A stretch of 64,000 nucleotides of DNA from CAYSCW01 sp964429795 (GCA_964429795.1 CAYSCW010000003.1:1-64000), one strand, 5' to 3'; positions 8,746 to 17,850 are shown, numbered from the stretch's first letter. The notes: generated by a model from the sequence alone, not told the origin. A program made the numbers and translations.

Positions 8746-10155
8746 ATGGCAAACGTCTTGATCATCGATGACGATAAATTGGTTTGCGATTCGATTTCGA
8801 ATGTCGTCACGAGTTTGGGACACAGTACCAGCCATGCTTTCAATCTCCAAGACGGTCTAACAAAGGCCCGGTCAGGAGCTTTTGATGTCGTTTTTCTCGA
8901 TGTTCGCATGCCTGACGGTTCTGGTTTAGACATCTTGCTGGATATTCAAAAGACGGCCTCCTCACCTGAAGTCATCATCATCACGGGATTTGGTGATCCT
9001 GATGGGGCCGAGCTTGCTATTAAAAACGGGGCCTGGGACTATATAGAGAAGCCCCTTTCAGTCCGACAGATGAGACTCCCTTTTACCCGAGCTCTCCAGT
9101 ACCGGGAGGAGAAGAAGAAGTTTAAGGCATCGGTGGCCTTGAAGCGAGAACGCATCATCGGAAAGAGCCCTCAAATCATCGCCTGCCTTGACATCCTGGC
9201 CCAGGCCGCAAACAGCGAGGCCAATGTCCTTCTCACGGGCGAGACCGGAACAGGAAAAGAGCTTTTTGCCTGGACTATCCACAACAACAGCTCGCGCGCC
9301 AACAGAAACTTTGTCGTTGTTGATTGCGCTGCCCTTCCCGAGACACTCATCGAAAGTGTTCTTTTCGGACACATAAAAGGGGCCTTCACTGGAGCGGACA
9401 GAAGCAAGGACGGATTGATCAAACAGGCTGATAAAGGAACCCTTTTTCTCGACGAGGTGGGAGAGCTTCCCGTCTCTATCCAGAAATCTTTCCTCAGGGT
9501 TCTTCAGGAGAGGCGGTTCCGGCCTGTTGGCGGAAATCAGGAGCTGAGCAGTAATTTCAGGCTTATCACGGCTACTAACCGTAATTTAGACAGCATGGTG
9601 AAACAAGGGAAGTTCCGAGAGGACCTTCTCTTCCGGCTAAGAACTCTTGTCATCAACCTGCCTCCCCTGAGAGAGATCCGTGAAGATATAAAGGAGTTGG
9701 TGTTGTACTACATGAATATGCTTTGCGTGAAGTACGGCAAGAATATAAAAGGATTCTCGCCAGAGTTCTGGGATGTTCTCATCCAGTATGACTGGCCCGG
9801 GAATGTGAGAGAATTAACCCAGGCCTTAGAAAGGGCGGTCATCGCTGCCCAAGACGAACCCACTCTCTTCCCAAAACATCTCCCTAATTACATTCGCATC
9901 AAGGTGGTTCGGGAATCATTGAATCAGAAAATGGCGGTAAAAGGCAGGTTGATCAAAAACTCAGATCCTTTAAAAACACTTCCCCAGATCCAGGATATCC
10001 GTGAAACCGCTATCTCTGAAGCAGAAAAAAAATATTTAGTCGACCTGATATCCATTACTGGAAAAGACATCAAAGAGGCCTGCGAAATCTCCGGTCTTTC
10101 CAGATCCCGTTTATATACACTTTTGAAAAAATATAACATCCTGTCAGCTCACTGA
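8746..10155 (+). CDS. Sigma-54-dependent response regulator (NtrC family)
   Basis: The 469-residue protein has the full NtrC order: receiver (1-120, Asp52 in FLDVRMPD, Lys102 in EKPLS), AAA+ domain (about 135-375) with Walker A GETGTGKE (165-172), the sigma-54-contacting loop GAFTGA (212-217) and Walker B TLFLDEVGEL, and a C-terminal Fis-type helix-turn-helix (AC-EISGLSRSRLYTLL). AAGGAAGAG precedes the ATG. Such proteins bind paired upstream sites and remodel sigma-54 RNA polymerase after phosphorylation by the cognate kinase, here most likely the hybrid kinase just upstream. Three sigma-54 promoters with matching upstream dyads lie in the next 12 kb and are the obvious targets. Confidence 0.95.
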   Translation: MANVLIIDDDKLVCDSISNVVTSLGHSTSHAFNLQDGLTKARSGAFDVVFLDVRMPDGSGLDILLDIQKTASSPEVIIITGFGDPDGAELAIKNGAWDYIEKPLSVRQMRLPFTRALQYREEKKKFKASVALKRERIIGKSPQIIACLDILAQAANSEANVLLTGETGTGKELFAWTIHNNSSRANRNFVVVDCAALPETLIESVLFGHIKGAFTGADRSKDGLIKQADKGTLFLDEVGELPVSIQKSFLRVLQERRFRPVGGNQELSSNFRLITATNRNLDSMVKQGKFREDLLFRLRTLVINLPPLREIREDIKELVLYYMNMLCVKYGKNIKGFSPEFWDVLIQYDWPGNVRELTQALERAVIAAQDEPTLFPKHLPNYIRIKVVRESLNQKMAVKGRLIKNSDPLKTLPQIQDIRETAISEAEKKYLVDLISITGKDIKEACEISGLSRSRLYTLLKKYNILSAH

Positions 10156-10206
10156 TACCTCTTCTCATTTCTTTGCCCGGAATGAACTCCATCAAGACCG
10201 GAAAAA

Positions 10207-10240
10207 TCCTGTTTAACGAAACTCGTCCTGTGCGGTAGAA
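10207..10240. promoter_or_regulatory. Tandem upstream activator sites, copy 1
   Basis: Two imperfect 15-bp dyads of the pattern TCC-N9-(G/A)(G/A)A: TCC at 10207 with AAA at 10219-10221, and TCC at 10226 with GAA at 10238-10240, offset by 19 bp. They lie 84-117 bp upstream of the -24 box at 10324. The second is preceded by GTCCTGT and followed by CTTT, as in copies 2 and 3. Confidence 0.6.
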
Positions 10241-10323
10241 CTTTTTTCCAGGCTTTGATTCTCAATCAACAAATTTTTTCTGGTTTTCCTCCTGAAATCA
10301 TTGATTTTTGGGATTTGGTCAAT

Positions 10324-10340
10324 TTGGCATGATTCTTGTT
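10324..10340 (+). promoter_or_regulatory. Sigma-54 promoter of the receiver-like gene and glgC
   Basis: TTGGCATG-ATTC-TTGT fits the sigma-54 consensus (TTGGCACG-N4-TTGC) in spacing, with T for C at the last conserved -12 position. It is 24 bases before the start codon at 10364 and just downstream of tandem activator sites. Confidence 0.65.
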
Positions 10341-10363
10341 ATTCAACACCATGAATAGAAAAA

Positions 10364-10768
10364 ATGGACTCCGAACGAAATCTTCAAGAGAGTCATCAAA
10401 CGAGTATACTTTTTTATTCTTCGATGCTAAACAGAGAAGGAAAGATCATCCAGGATTTAATCGAAAAACTCCTGCCTGCAGGTCAAGTGGCGATTTGCCG
10501 GACTCTGGTTGACCTGTCTCACAGACTTCAAAAGCTGCAAAAAAATCAACCCATACTAGTCATCCTGATCTCCACAAAAGACGAACTTATCGACATTCTT
10601 TCTTTTCGAGACCTTCTGTTCGGTTTCCGTCTCATCCTCATCCTTCCTGACGCCGCAGAGGAAACCGTTGCCCTGGGTCATCGCCTGCGCCCCAATTTTT
10701 TAACTTATCTTGACAGCAATGCTAAAGAGATTGAGGCTGTGCTGGAGAAAATACTTAAGAGCAAATAA
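10364..10768 (+). CDS. Receiver-like protein of unknown function
   Basis: The 134-residue protein has alternating beta strands and helices resembling a CheY-like fold (SILFYSSML, ILVILISTKDE, RLILILPDAAEE, PNFLTYLDSN). However, the acidic pocket and phospho-acceptor Asp are not evident, so it is not a canonical receiver. It is the first gene behind a sigma-54 promoter and lies 57 bases before glgC. The start at 10364 is chosen from the promoter; no strong ribosome-binding site is seen. It may be a regulator of the pathway, but that is inference from position. Confidence 0.7.
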   Translation: MDSERNLQESHQTSILFYSSMLNREGKIIQDLIEKLLPAGQVAICRTLVDLSHRLQKLQKNQPILVILISTKDELIDILSFRDLLFGFRLILILPDAAEETVALGHRLRPNFLTYLDSNAKEIEAVLEKILKSK

Positions 10769-10825
10769 GACATCCTGGTTGACAAGAGAGAATAAGACCT
10801 TTTTATCAACAACAGAGAGGTAAAA

Positions 10826-12214
10826 ATGTTTGTCAGCGATTTTCAGCACAAAGCTTGGGAAGAAGATAGCCTTCATACAGTCTATAGCCAGAAATCTTTG
10901 ATAGAAACGAATGTGATTGCCATGGTCCTTGCCGGCGGAAGAGGGAGGAGGCTTTATCCGTTGACTGAACACCGTGCCAAACCCGCAGTTCCTTTCGGGG
11001 GAAACTACAGGCTTATCGATTTTGTGCTGAGCAACATGGTCAATTCTCACATCAAGGAGATCTATATCCTTACCCAATATAAATCCAATTCACTGCTAAA
11101 CCACCTTCAGCAAGGTTGGGCAATTACTCACCCCATGAACGGCTACCTGCTGATGCCTGTTCCTCCCCAGATGCAGGGAAGAGAGACTTGGTACCTGGGC
11201 ACAGCGGATGCTGCTTTCCAGAATATGGGTCTGATCACCAAAAAAAAGCCCGACCTGGTCCTTGTGTTCGGTTCGGATCATATCTATTCCATGGATATCC
11301 GGCGCATGATCCAGTACCATCTGGACAAGAAAGCAGATGTAACAGTGGCGACAATTCCCAGGCCGGTTTCAGAATGCAGCCAATTCGGAACGGCCAGTGT
11401 AAATCAAGATTGGAGGATCACACGTTTTGAGGAAAAAACCAGTCATCCCACGCCGATCCCTGAGGAGCCTGATCAGGCACTGGTTTCCATGGGCAATTAT
11501 GTTTTTGACAGCCGAGTTCTGGTTGAAGAGCTGAACGATGATTCTGCGGACAGGGCGAGCACTCATGATTTCGGCAATGATATCCTTCCAAAAATATGCA
11601 GGACAAGACGTGTGTACGCCTTTGATTTCCGTAGGAATGTGATTCCTGGAGCGGAAAATCCCTGTGATTACTGGCGCGATGTGGGGACTATCGAGAGCTA
11701 TTATCGAGCCAACATGGAGATGAATAATCCCTTTTCTCATTTGAACCTATACAATTCCCTCTGGCCTGTCCGTTCGGTTAAGCACCATGTTATGCCCGCA
11801 AAAATAATAAAGGACCTCTCCGGAAGGCTGGGCCGTGTGGAGAATTCCATACTGGGAGGTTCAGTTGTTGTTTCAGGAGGCCATGTCAGAAATTCAGTGA
11901 TAGGCCATAACGTCTATATTGGAAGCGGTGCCGAGGTGAGAGATTCAGTAATTCTTGGTAATGTGATCATAAAAGAACAGGTACGGGTTCACAGGGCCAT
12001 CATAGACCACGGGAACATCGTACAGGAAGGAGAGAGAATCGGATACGACAGGAAACAGGATTCATCCCGTTACTATATGGATAAATCCGGTATTACTGTT
12101 CTTCCTCATCGGCAAGAAAGCTTCTTTTTCGGAAAATTGGGGAAAGAGCGAAGAAAATTCGAAATATCATACATGGAAGAAAGCAATGTTAGGGAAACAC
12201 ATCACACTTTTTAA
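10826..12214 (+). CDS. glgC: Glucose-1-phosphate adenylyltransferase (ADP-glucose pyrophosphorylase)
   Basis: The 462-residue enzyme makes ADP-glucose from glucose-1-phosphate and ATP, the committed step of bacterial glycogen synthesis. The nucleotidyl-transferase signature is VLAGGRGRRLYPLTEHRAKP, then FGGNYRLIDFVLSN. The middle carries YLGTADA and VFGSDHIY. The C-terminal part (about 300-430) is a left-handed beta-helix with hexapeptide repeats (SVVVSGGHVRNSVIG...VILGNVII). It is slightly longer than the usual 400-430 residues because of a polar C-terminal tail. GAGAGGTAAAA precedes the ATG. It is downstream of a sigma-54 promoter and opposite in metabolic direction to the glucan phosphorylase of the next unit. 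Confidence 0.94.
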   Translation: MFVSDFQHKAWEEDSLHTVYSQKSLIETNVIAMVLAGGRGRRLYPLTEHRAKPAVPFGGNYRLIDFVLSNMVNSHIKEIYILTQYKSNSLLNHLQQGWAITHPMNGYLLMPVPPQMQGRETWYLGTADAAFQNMGLITKKKPDLVLVFGSDHIYSMDIRRMIQYHLDKKADVTVATIPRPVSECSQFGTASVNQDWRITRFEEKTSHPTPIPEEPDQALVSMGNYVFDSRVLVEELNDDSADRASTHDFGNDILPKICRTRRVYAFDFRRNVIPGAENPCDYWRDVGTIESYYRANMEMNNPFSHLNLYNSLWPVRSVKHHVMPAKIIKDLSGRLGRVENSILGGSVVVSGGHVRNSVIGHNVYIGSGAEVRDSVILGNVIIKEQVRVHRAIIDHGNIVQEGERIGYDRKQDSSRYYMDKSGITVLPHRQESFFFGKLGKERRKFEISYMEESNVRETHHTF

Positions 12215-12218
12215 GATA

Positions 12219-12287
12219 TTCGGGCTTGAAGCCCGGACTGACCTCCATTGAGTTAAATGAAAGGGGCTTCTATCCATGAAGAGCCCC
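12219..12287. terminator. Two hairpins after glgC, possible terminator region
   Basis: CGGGCTT-G-AAGCCCG (12221-12235) is a perfect inverted repeat just after the glgC stop. A second hairpin pairs GGGGCT (12263-12268) with AGCCCC (12282-12287). Neither has a following T-run, so neither is a standard intrinsic terminator. They separate glgC from the activator sites of the next unit. Confidence 0.35.
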
Positions 12288-12332
12288 GGGGTAAGTTGAG
12301 TCGGTTCATGAATAACCTAGGTTGGTAAACAG

Positions 12333-12367
12333 TCCTGTTTCGAAGGATTTTGTCCAAATTCGCAGGA
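12333..12367. promoter_or_regulatory. Tandem upstream activator sites, copy 2 (best match)
   Basis: Two exact TCC-N9-GGA dyads: TCC 12333-12335 with GGA 12345-12347, and TCC 12353-12355 with GGA 12365-12367, offset by exactly 20 bp, about two helical turns. The second extends to GTCC...GGAC. They sit 85-119 bp upstream of the sigma-54 -24 box, the usual place for NtrC-family enhancer sites. Confidence 0.7.
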
Positions 12368-12451
12368 CATTTTATGGAAGCTTTCCATCCTAACCAGCTG
12401 TAAAAAGGGCAATTCTCCGAGAGGAAAACAGAAAAACATTTTTAAACCAAT

Positions 12452-12467
12452 TTGGCATGTTTCTTGC
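12452..12467 (+). promoter_or_regulatory. Sigma-54 promoter of the htrA-glgP-phosphoketolase operon
   Basis: TTGGCATG-TTTC-TTGC matches the -24/-12 sigma-54 consensus at all the key GG and GC positions with correct spacing. The predicted start is near 12479, leaving a 100-base leader before htrA at 12579. Confidence 0.85.
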
Positions 12468-12578
12468 CAAACATTCAATTGAGCATCTCACACAATTTTT
12501 TGGAGAAAAGAGAAAACATTTGAATAAAGAAAATGGGAAAATTCAAAATGTTTTCAAATTTTAAAAGGAGGTGTTGAC

Positions 12579-14099
12579 ATGGTCAACGCAAGAAAAAAGC
12601 TAGTTTTTTGGACAGTCGTTCTTGCTTTTGTTTTCACTGGGATCTATGTGCTTGCGTCAAGTCGGAATTCCACTTCCAAATTTCTGATCCAGGAAAAATC
12701 GAAAACATCTATCGAGTCTGCAGCTGACCTGCAGGTCCATGAATTGATGCAACAGATCAGCGGCGCATTCGAGACCGCCTCTGCCCGGGTTAGTTCATCG
12801 GTTGTCCCCATCTTTGCTAAACAGGTTGTTCAAGTTCAAAGTCCATTTGGCATGCCTGATGACCCGTTTAAGGATTTCTTTGGAGAGGATTTCTTTAAAC
12901 GATTTTTTGGCACACCCCAGGAGCAGGAAGAGAGGCGTACCGTTCGGAGCTTGGGTTCAGGTGTGATCGTAACAAAGGACGGCTATATCTTAACCAATAA
13001 CCATGTGGTTGATAAAGCGCAAAAATTGTCTGTGGTTATCGGTGACAAAAAAACCTACCAGGCAAAGGTAGTCGGGACAGATCCTCCAACCGATGTGGCA
13101 GTGATAAAAATCGATGCACATAACTTGCCTGTTGCCTCTCTTGGGGATTCTGACAGGCTCAAAGTCGGCCAGTGGGTCATCGCGGTCGGCAATCCTTTCC
13201 AATTGATGCATACAGTCACCGCCGGAATCATTAGTGCAAAGGGAAGATCCTCTGTTGGCCTGGCGGACTATGAGGATTTCATCCAGACAGATGCCTCAAT
13301 CAATCCCGGAAACAGCGGAGGTGCGCTGGCTGACCTGGAAGGTCGCGTCATAGGAGTCAACACGGCGATCACCAGCCCTTCGGGCGGAAACATTGGCATC
13401 GGATTTGCGATCCCGATTAACATGGCCAAGCAGGTGATGAATGATCTCATTTCAAAAGGCAAAGTCGTCAGAGGATACGTGGGCCTGCTCCTGCAGGATA
13501 TCGACGAAAATCTTGCCAAGGCTTTAGGCCTTAAAGGAACTGAAGGGGCGCTTGTTGCTGATGTCGTTCAGGATGGGCCTGCCGACCATGCAGGGATTAA
13601 GCGTGGAGATGTCATTACTGCCGTTGATGGCAAGAAAATCGAGAACGGTACAGAGCTGAAGAATATGGTGGCCATGGCAGGTCCAAAGAAGCAGGTTGAG
13701 TTCGATCTTCTCCGGAACGGCCATGAGCTGAAAGTGCGTGTAACATTAGCAGAGAGACCGAAAGATCTAAAAGGTGGACAGGAGCAGCAGGAGCCACAAC
13801 CAGAAGAGCTGTCCAGCCGGAAACTCGGTCTCAGCATCCAAACGCTCACACCGGATATTGCTCAGCAGCTTGGATACCAGGATGATCATGGAGTCGTTGT
13901 GGCTGATGTCCAGCCCGGGAGTCCGGCCGATGATGCGGGCTTGCAGAGGGGTGACTTGATAAAAGAGGTCAACCGGAAAGAGGTCCGCTCCACCCGGGAT
14001 TTTGAGAGGGAAGTAAAGAGCCTCAAAAGCGGTGATGTTGTCGCCATGCTCGTGAGGCAAGGTCCGGACACCTTCTTCAGCGCTATTAAAATCCAGTAG
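12579..14099 (+). CDS. htrA: HtrA/Deg family periplasmic serine protease with two PDZ domains
   Basis: The 506-residue S1C peptidase has an N-terminal membrane segment or signal (LVFWTVVLAFVFTGIYVLASS), then a trypsin-like domain with triad His142 (NNHVV), Asp172 (TDVAVI) and Ser246 (GNSGGAL). Two PDZ domains follow at about 295-395 and 415-505 (GSPADDAGLQRGD in the second). Such proteins degrade or hold misfolded envelope proteins under stress. A perfect AGGAGGT lies 6 bases before the ATG. It is the first gene behind a sigma-54 promoter, unusual because htrA is more often under an envelope-stress sigma factor. Glycogen and phosphoketolase genes follow in the same direction. Confidence 0.94.
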   Translation: MVNARKKLVFWTVVLAFVFTGIYVLASSRNSTSKFLIQEKSKTSIESAADLQVHELMQQISGAFETASARVSSSVVPIFAKQVVQVQSPFGMPDDPFKDFFGEDFFKRFFGTPQEQEERRTVRSLGSGVIVTKDGYILTNNHVVDKAQKLSVVIGDKKTYQAKVVGTDPPTDVAVIKIDAHNLPVASLGDSDRLKVGQWVIAVGNPFQLMHTVTAGIISAKGRSSVGLADYEDFIQTDASINPGNSGGALADLEGRVIGVNTAITSPSGGNIGIGFAIPINMAKQVMNDLISKGKVVRGYVGLLLQDIDENLAKALGLKGTEGALVADVVQDGPADHAGIKRGDVITAVDGKKIENGTELKNMVAMAGPKKQVEFDLLRNGHELKVRVTLAERPKDLKGGQEQQEPQPEELSSRKLGLSIQTLTPDIAQQLGYQDDHGVVVADVQPGSPADDAGLQRGDLIKEVNRKEVRSTRDFEREVKSLKSGDVVAMLVRQGPDTFFSAIKIQ

Positions 14100-14246
14100 A
14101 GCTATTTGGCCCGAGCCGTTGATCAAAAAAACAGAATAATATATCATCTAGGATAGATCAATTCGCTGTTTGTCCTTCTTGGGCGGCAGCAAAATAACTG
14201 TGAGAAAAAAGAGGAATGACAACAAACTTTCATTGAAGGATCTGTT

Positions 14247-14297
14247 ATGAACAAACCGATTTGGGTAGAGAGACGGTCTATGTTTCAAAAGAATTGA
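14247..14297 (+). CDS. Possible 16-residue leader peptide before glgP
   Basis: ATG at 14247 opens a 16-codon frame ending TGA at 14295-14297. It has its own AGGA 6 bases upstream (14237-14240). The glgP ATG, which lacks a clear ribosome-binding site, follows only 10 bases after this stop. Translational coupling is plausible. The short length makes chance equally possible. Confidence 0.25.
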   Translation: MNKPIWVERRSMFQKN

Positions 14298-14307
14298 TTT
14301 TTGTACC

Positions 14308-16431
14308 ATGGAACAAAAGGTCTTTCGCAACATACCAGAACAGCTGATCGGACTCCCCGGCCTGGCCAGCAATCTCTGGTGGAGCTGGCATCCGGCCGCA
14401 AGAATGCTCTTCAAAATGCTGGAACGCCAGGCTTGGAAAGAGAGCAGTCACAACTCGGTCAAGATGCTCCAGGAGCTGCCTCGGGAATTTTTTGAGTCTG
14501 CAGCACGAGATCCCGAATATATGCGCCACTATGATCTGGTGCTGGCTCAGTTCAAGAAAGATATGGATCCCAAGGGTGGCTGGTCTTTAGAGAACGATGT
14601 TGATCCTAAACACTATCCTATCGCTTACTTTTCTGCAGAATATGGATTGCATCATTCATTACCCTTTTATGCCGGTGGGCTGGGGTTTTTGGCAGGTGAT
14701 TATCTGAAAGAATGCAGCGACTCCAGAGTGCCAGTCGTGGCCGTGGGGTTTATGTATCCCGATGGCTATCTCCGACAGCAAATCCGCGAAGATGGCTGGC
14801 AGGACAGCATAGATGAAGCCTTAGACCGGGATGCCACTTCTATTTCCAGGGTTCTCGATGAGAGTGGAGAACAGATCGTGGTTGAGGTCCCCCTTATCAA
14901 GCCCCCTATTTTTGTCGCTGTTTGGAAAACAGAAGTCGGCCTGGCGCCTCTATTCCTCATGGACACGGATATCGCAAACAATGATCCTTGGAACCGAAAA
15001 ATAGCGCAACACCTCTATGTTGGAGATGTCGAACAGAGGTTGCGCCAGGAAATCGTCTTGGGTATCGGAGGTTCTCAAGTACTCAATCGCCTCGGCATCA
15101 AACATTCTATTCTCCATCTCAATGAGGGACATGCGGCTTTTGCCCTATTAGAAAGAATACGGGAACGCGTACAGGGGGGGTTGAAGTATGAGGAAGCTGT
15201 GCAACAAGTTCGTAACACATCCGTTTTTACAACCCACACTCCTGTCCCTGCGGGACATGACGTGTTTTCTTTCGGACTGGTAGAAAAATACTTCCGCTCT
15301 TACTGGCCGGCTTTGGGGCTGAACCGGGAAAACTTTCTCCAATTAGGAGTCAATCCCAAAGAGCCGTATGCAGGATTCAACATGACGGCCTTCGCCCTCA
15401 GGATGTCTGGATACTGTAATGCAGTCAGCCAAAGACATGGTGAAGTCGCCCGCAAGATGTGGCAGCCGCTCTGGCCTGACCTGCCGGAGGAGAAAATCCC
15501 CATCGATCATGTGACCAACGGCGTGCATGTCCCCACCTGGATCGAGCCAAAAATACAACAGCTTTTTAACAAATATCTGGGTCCTGATTGGATGACAGAT
15601 AACGATAATCCTGCCCTGTGGGAACTGATCGATGATATTCCCGATGAGGAGTTATGGACGACCCATTACTGGCTAAAAAACAAATTGATCAATGCCATCC
15701 GGGAACAATCTCGAAAGCGCTGGGCAAGGAATCAAGACAGTCCTTCTCATGCACTCACAGGAGGTGTTTTTCTAGATCCATCCGCTTTAACCATCGGTTT
15801 TGCCAGGCGTTTCGCAACCTATAAAAGAGCAGATCTTGTCCTCTTCAATTTGGAGAGGTTGAAAAAGATACTGAATGATCATTGGCACCCCGTACAGCTC
15901 ATATTTGCAGGTAAAGCTCACCCGGCTGATGATCCAGGAAAGAGAATTCTTCAAAAAGTCTTTAACGCGGCTCGCAATCCAGAACTGGGAGGGCGGATAG
16001 CTTTTATCGAAGATTATGGAGAACAATTTGCTCAATACCTGGTCCATGGAGTGGATGTCTGGCTCAACAATCCTTTGCCTCCATTGGAGGCCTGCGGTAC
16101 CAGCGGGATGAAAGCTGCGTTGAACGGTGTGCCTCACCTGAGCATCAGGGATGGCTGGTGGATAGAGGGGTTTAACGGAAAAAACGGCTGGGCCTTTGGC
16201 GGAGAAGAGGTGACCGGAAACAGAGACCAGTCAGATGCTGAGGCCATCTATCAGATTCTGGAGAGAGAGCTCATTCCTCTTTATTATAAGGTTGCAGACG
16301 ATGGCATACCGCATGAGTGGGTGAAGGTCATGAAGGAATCCATGAAGAGCAACGGCCCCAAGTTTTCCGCCCGCCGGATGATTAAAGAATATATCCAGAA
16401 ATTTTATTCCAATGCTTTAAAGCACATATAG
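14308..16431 (+). CDS. glgP: Alpha-glucan (glycogen) phosphorylase, GT35
   Basis: The 707-residue enzyme releases glucose-1-phosphate from glycogen. The N-terminus (LPGLASNLWWSWHP) is the DUF3417 region found in the shorter bacterial and archaeal phosphorylases, which are 700-850 residues long. The body has AYFSAEYGLH, YAGGLGFLAGD, HLNEGHAAF and FATYKRADL. The pyridoxal-phosphate site is GTSGMKAALNG with Lys602. It is 208 bases after htrA and 12 bases before the hexose-phosphate mutase that would use its product. The start at 14308 is the first good ATG; the lack of a Shine-Dalgarno leaves some doubt. Confidence 0.94.
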   Translation: MEQKVFRNIPEQLIGLPGLASNLWWSWHPAARMLFKMLERQAWKESSHNSVKMLQELPREFFESAARDPEYMRHYDLVLAQFKKDMDPKGGWSLENDVDPKHYPIAYFSAEYGLHHSLPFYAGGLGFLAGDYLKECSDSRVPVVAVGFMYPDGYLRQQIREDGWQDSIDEALDRDATSISRVLDESGEQIVVEVPLIKPPIFVAVWKTEVGLAPLFLMDTDIANNDPWNRKIAQHLYVGDVEQRLRQEIVLGIGGSQVLNRLGIKHSILHLNEGHAAFALLERIRERVQGGLKYEEAVQQVRNTSVFTTHTPVPAGHDVFSFGLVEKYFRSYWPALGLNRENFLQLGVNPKEPYAGFNMTAFALRMSGYCNAVSQRHGEVARKMWQPLWPDLPEEKIPIDHVTNGVHVPTWIEPKIQQLFNKYLGPDWMTDNDNPALWELIDDIPDEELWTTHYWLKNKLINAIREQSRKRWARNQDSPSHALTGGVFLDPSALTIGFARRFATYKRADLVLFNLERLKKILNDHWHPVQLIFAGKAHPADDPGKRILQKVFNAARNPELGGRIAFIEDYGEQFAQYLVHGVDVWLNNPLPPLEACGTSGMKAALNGVPHLSIRDGWWIEGFNGKNGWAFGGEEVTGNRDQSDAEAIYQILERELIPLYYKVADDGIPHEWVKVMKESMKSNGPKFSARRMIKEYIQKFYSNALKHI

Positions 16432-16443
16432 GCAGGAAGAAAG

Positions 16444-17805
16444 ATGAGTGGCATTTTCAAGGCTTACGATATTCGAGGCTCTTATCCCGATGAACTGGAC
16501 GAAAGCGAAGCCAGAAAAATCGGGAGCTGTTTCGTCGTCTTGCTCAAAGCACGGAGAATTGTGATCGGGCGCGATATGCGGCTTTCCTCCCCGTCTCTGG
16601 CTAAAGCATTCATAGAGGGAGCCGACTCAACCGGGGCACAGGTTATAGATGTGGGGATGACTACAGCCCCTCTGCTCTATGATGCCATTATCGAGGGCAA
16701 GTTTGACGGTGGAGTCATGGTGACGGCGTCTCATCTGACGGCTGAAATGAATGGCTTCAAGTTATGTCGCGAAAAGGCGATCCCGTTGAGCGGTGACCAA
16801 GGACTTCCTGCCTTGGAGCGTATGGTCAGGGAAAATCCGTCTGTCAACAGGCCCCCTTTATCCGGGGCTTCTTACCAGGAACTCAATTTTCTGGATGAAT
16901 ATATCCATAAACTCACCAATTTTGTCCATAATCCTGTCCCCTTGAGAATTGTGGCCGATGCTGGAAATGGCATGGCCGGCCCGGAAGTGCTTCTCCTGTT
17001 CAAGAAATTTCCGATGTGGACATTGATTCCCATGTACATGGAACCTGACGGAAGCTTTCCTCATCATGTGGCTAATCCTCTCCTTCCATCCACCACCAGG
17101 GATTTGCAGGCTAGAGTGGTGAAGGAAAAAGCGGACCTGGGTGTTGCCTTTGATGGCGATGCGGATAGATGCGGTTTTATCGACGAGAAAGGGGAGAGAA
17201 TTTCCGAAGATCTTGTTACAGCGCTCATTTCCGAATTTTATCTCGATAAAAAACCGGGAGCAACTATCCTCTACGATTTGCGTTCCAGCCGGACTGTTCC
17301 CGAAACGATTCTCGGTCTGGGAGGAAAGGCCCTCAGAAGTCGAGTCGGACATGCCTTTATTAAGGCCAAGATGAGAGAGGAAAATGCCCTGTTTGCCGGT
17401 GAGCTTTCCGGGCATTATTACTTCAGGGATACGGGATTTACCGACAATGCTCTTATGGCGATGATTCAAATGCTCAATTTTTTGTCTTTTAAAAAGACGC
17501 CTCTCTCCAATTTAATTCTTCCCCTCAAGAAATATTCCTCCACCGGAGAGATCAATATACGGGTAGGAAACAGAGAAAGAATTTTTGCTGCACTTGAAGC
17601 CCAGTATAAGGATACGGGCATGGATCACCTGGACGGCTTGACTGTGGAATACGAGTCCTGGTGGTTCAACCTGAGGCCCTCCAACACAGAACCCGTCATC
17701 AGATTGAATTTAGAAGCCAATGACTCAGCCACTCTGGAGGAAAAAAGAGAAGAAGTCCTCAAGCTGATTAAAGACTCGGATCCATCCATGAAGATTGATT
17801 CGTAG
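16444..17805 (+). CDS. Phosphoglucomutase/phosphomannomutase (alpha-D-phosphohexomutase)
   Basis: The 453-residue enzyme belongs to the ManB/AlgC family. It opens with FKAYDIRGSYP. The catalytic serine loop is TASHLTAEMNGFK, in which the common Asn-Pro after His is replaced by Leu-Thr. The metal loop is DGDADRCGF, the sugar-binding loop is GELSGHYYF, and the phosphate-binding loop near the C-terminus is RPSNTEPVIR. Within this operon it most likely converts glucose-1-phosphate from GlgP to glucose-6-phosphate; the family alone does not separate glucose from mannose specificity. Spacing is 12 bases after glgP and 45 bases before the chosen ackA start. Confidence 0.9.
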   Translation: MSGIFKAYDIRGSYPDELDESEARKIGSCFVVLLKARRIVIGRDMRLSSPSLAKAFIEGADSTGAQVIDVGMTTAPLLYDAIIEGKFDGGVMVTASHLTAEMNGFKLCREKAIPLSGDQGLPALERMVRENPSVNRPPLSGASYQELNFLDEYIHKLTNFVHNPVPLRIVADAGNGMAGPEVLLLFKKFPMWTLIPMYMEPDGSFPHHVANPLLPSTTRDLQARVVKEKADLGVAFDGDADRCGFIDEKGERISEDLVTALISEFYLDKKPGATILYDLRSSRTVPETILGLGGKALRSRVGHAFIKAKMREENALFAGELSGHYYFRDTGFTDNALMAMIQMLNFLSFKKTPLSNLILPLKKYSSTGEINIRVGNRERIFAALEAQYKDTGMDHLDGLTVEYESWWFNLRPSNTEPVIRLNLEANDSATLEEKREEVLKLIKDSDPSMKIDS

Positions 17806-17850
17806 CCGAATATGGCGGGTCTCCGGTGGTTCTGGAAGAGAAGTGAAGCG

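Noticed and set aside
12219..12287. Strong intrinsic terminator after glgC
   Set aside because: The stems are good but no T-run follows. Kept only as a low-confidence feature.
16858..17469. 203-codon minus-strand frame
   Set aside because: Antisense to the phosphohexomutase, with no recognisable protein features.
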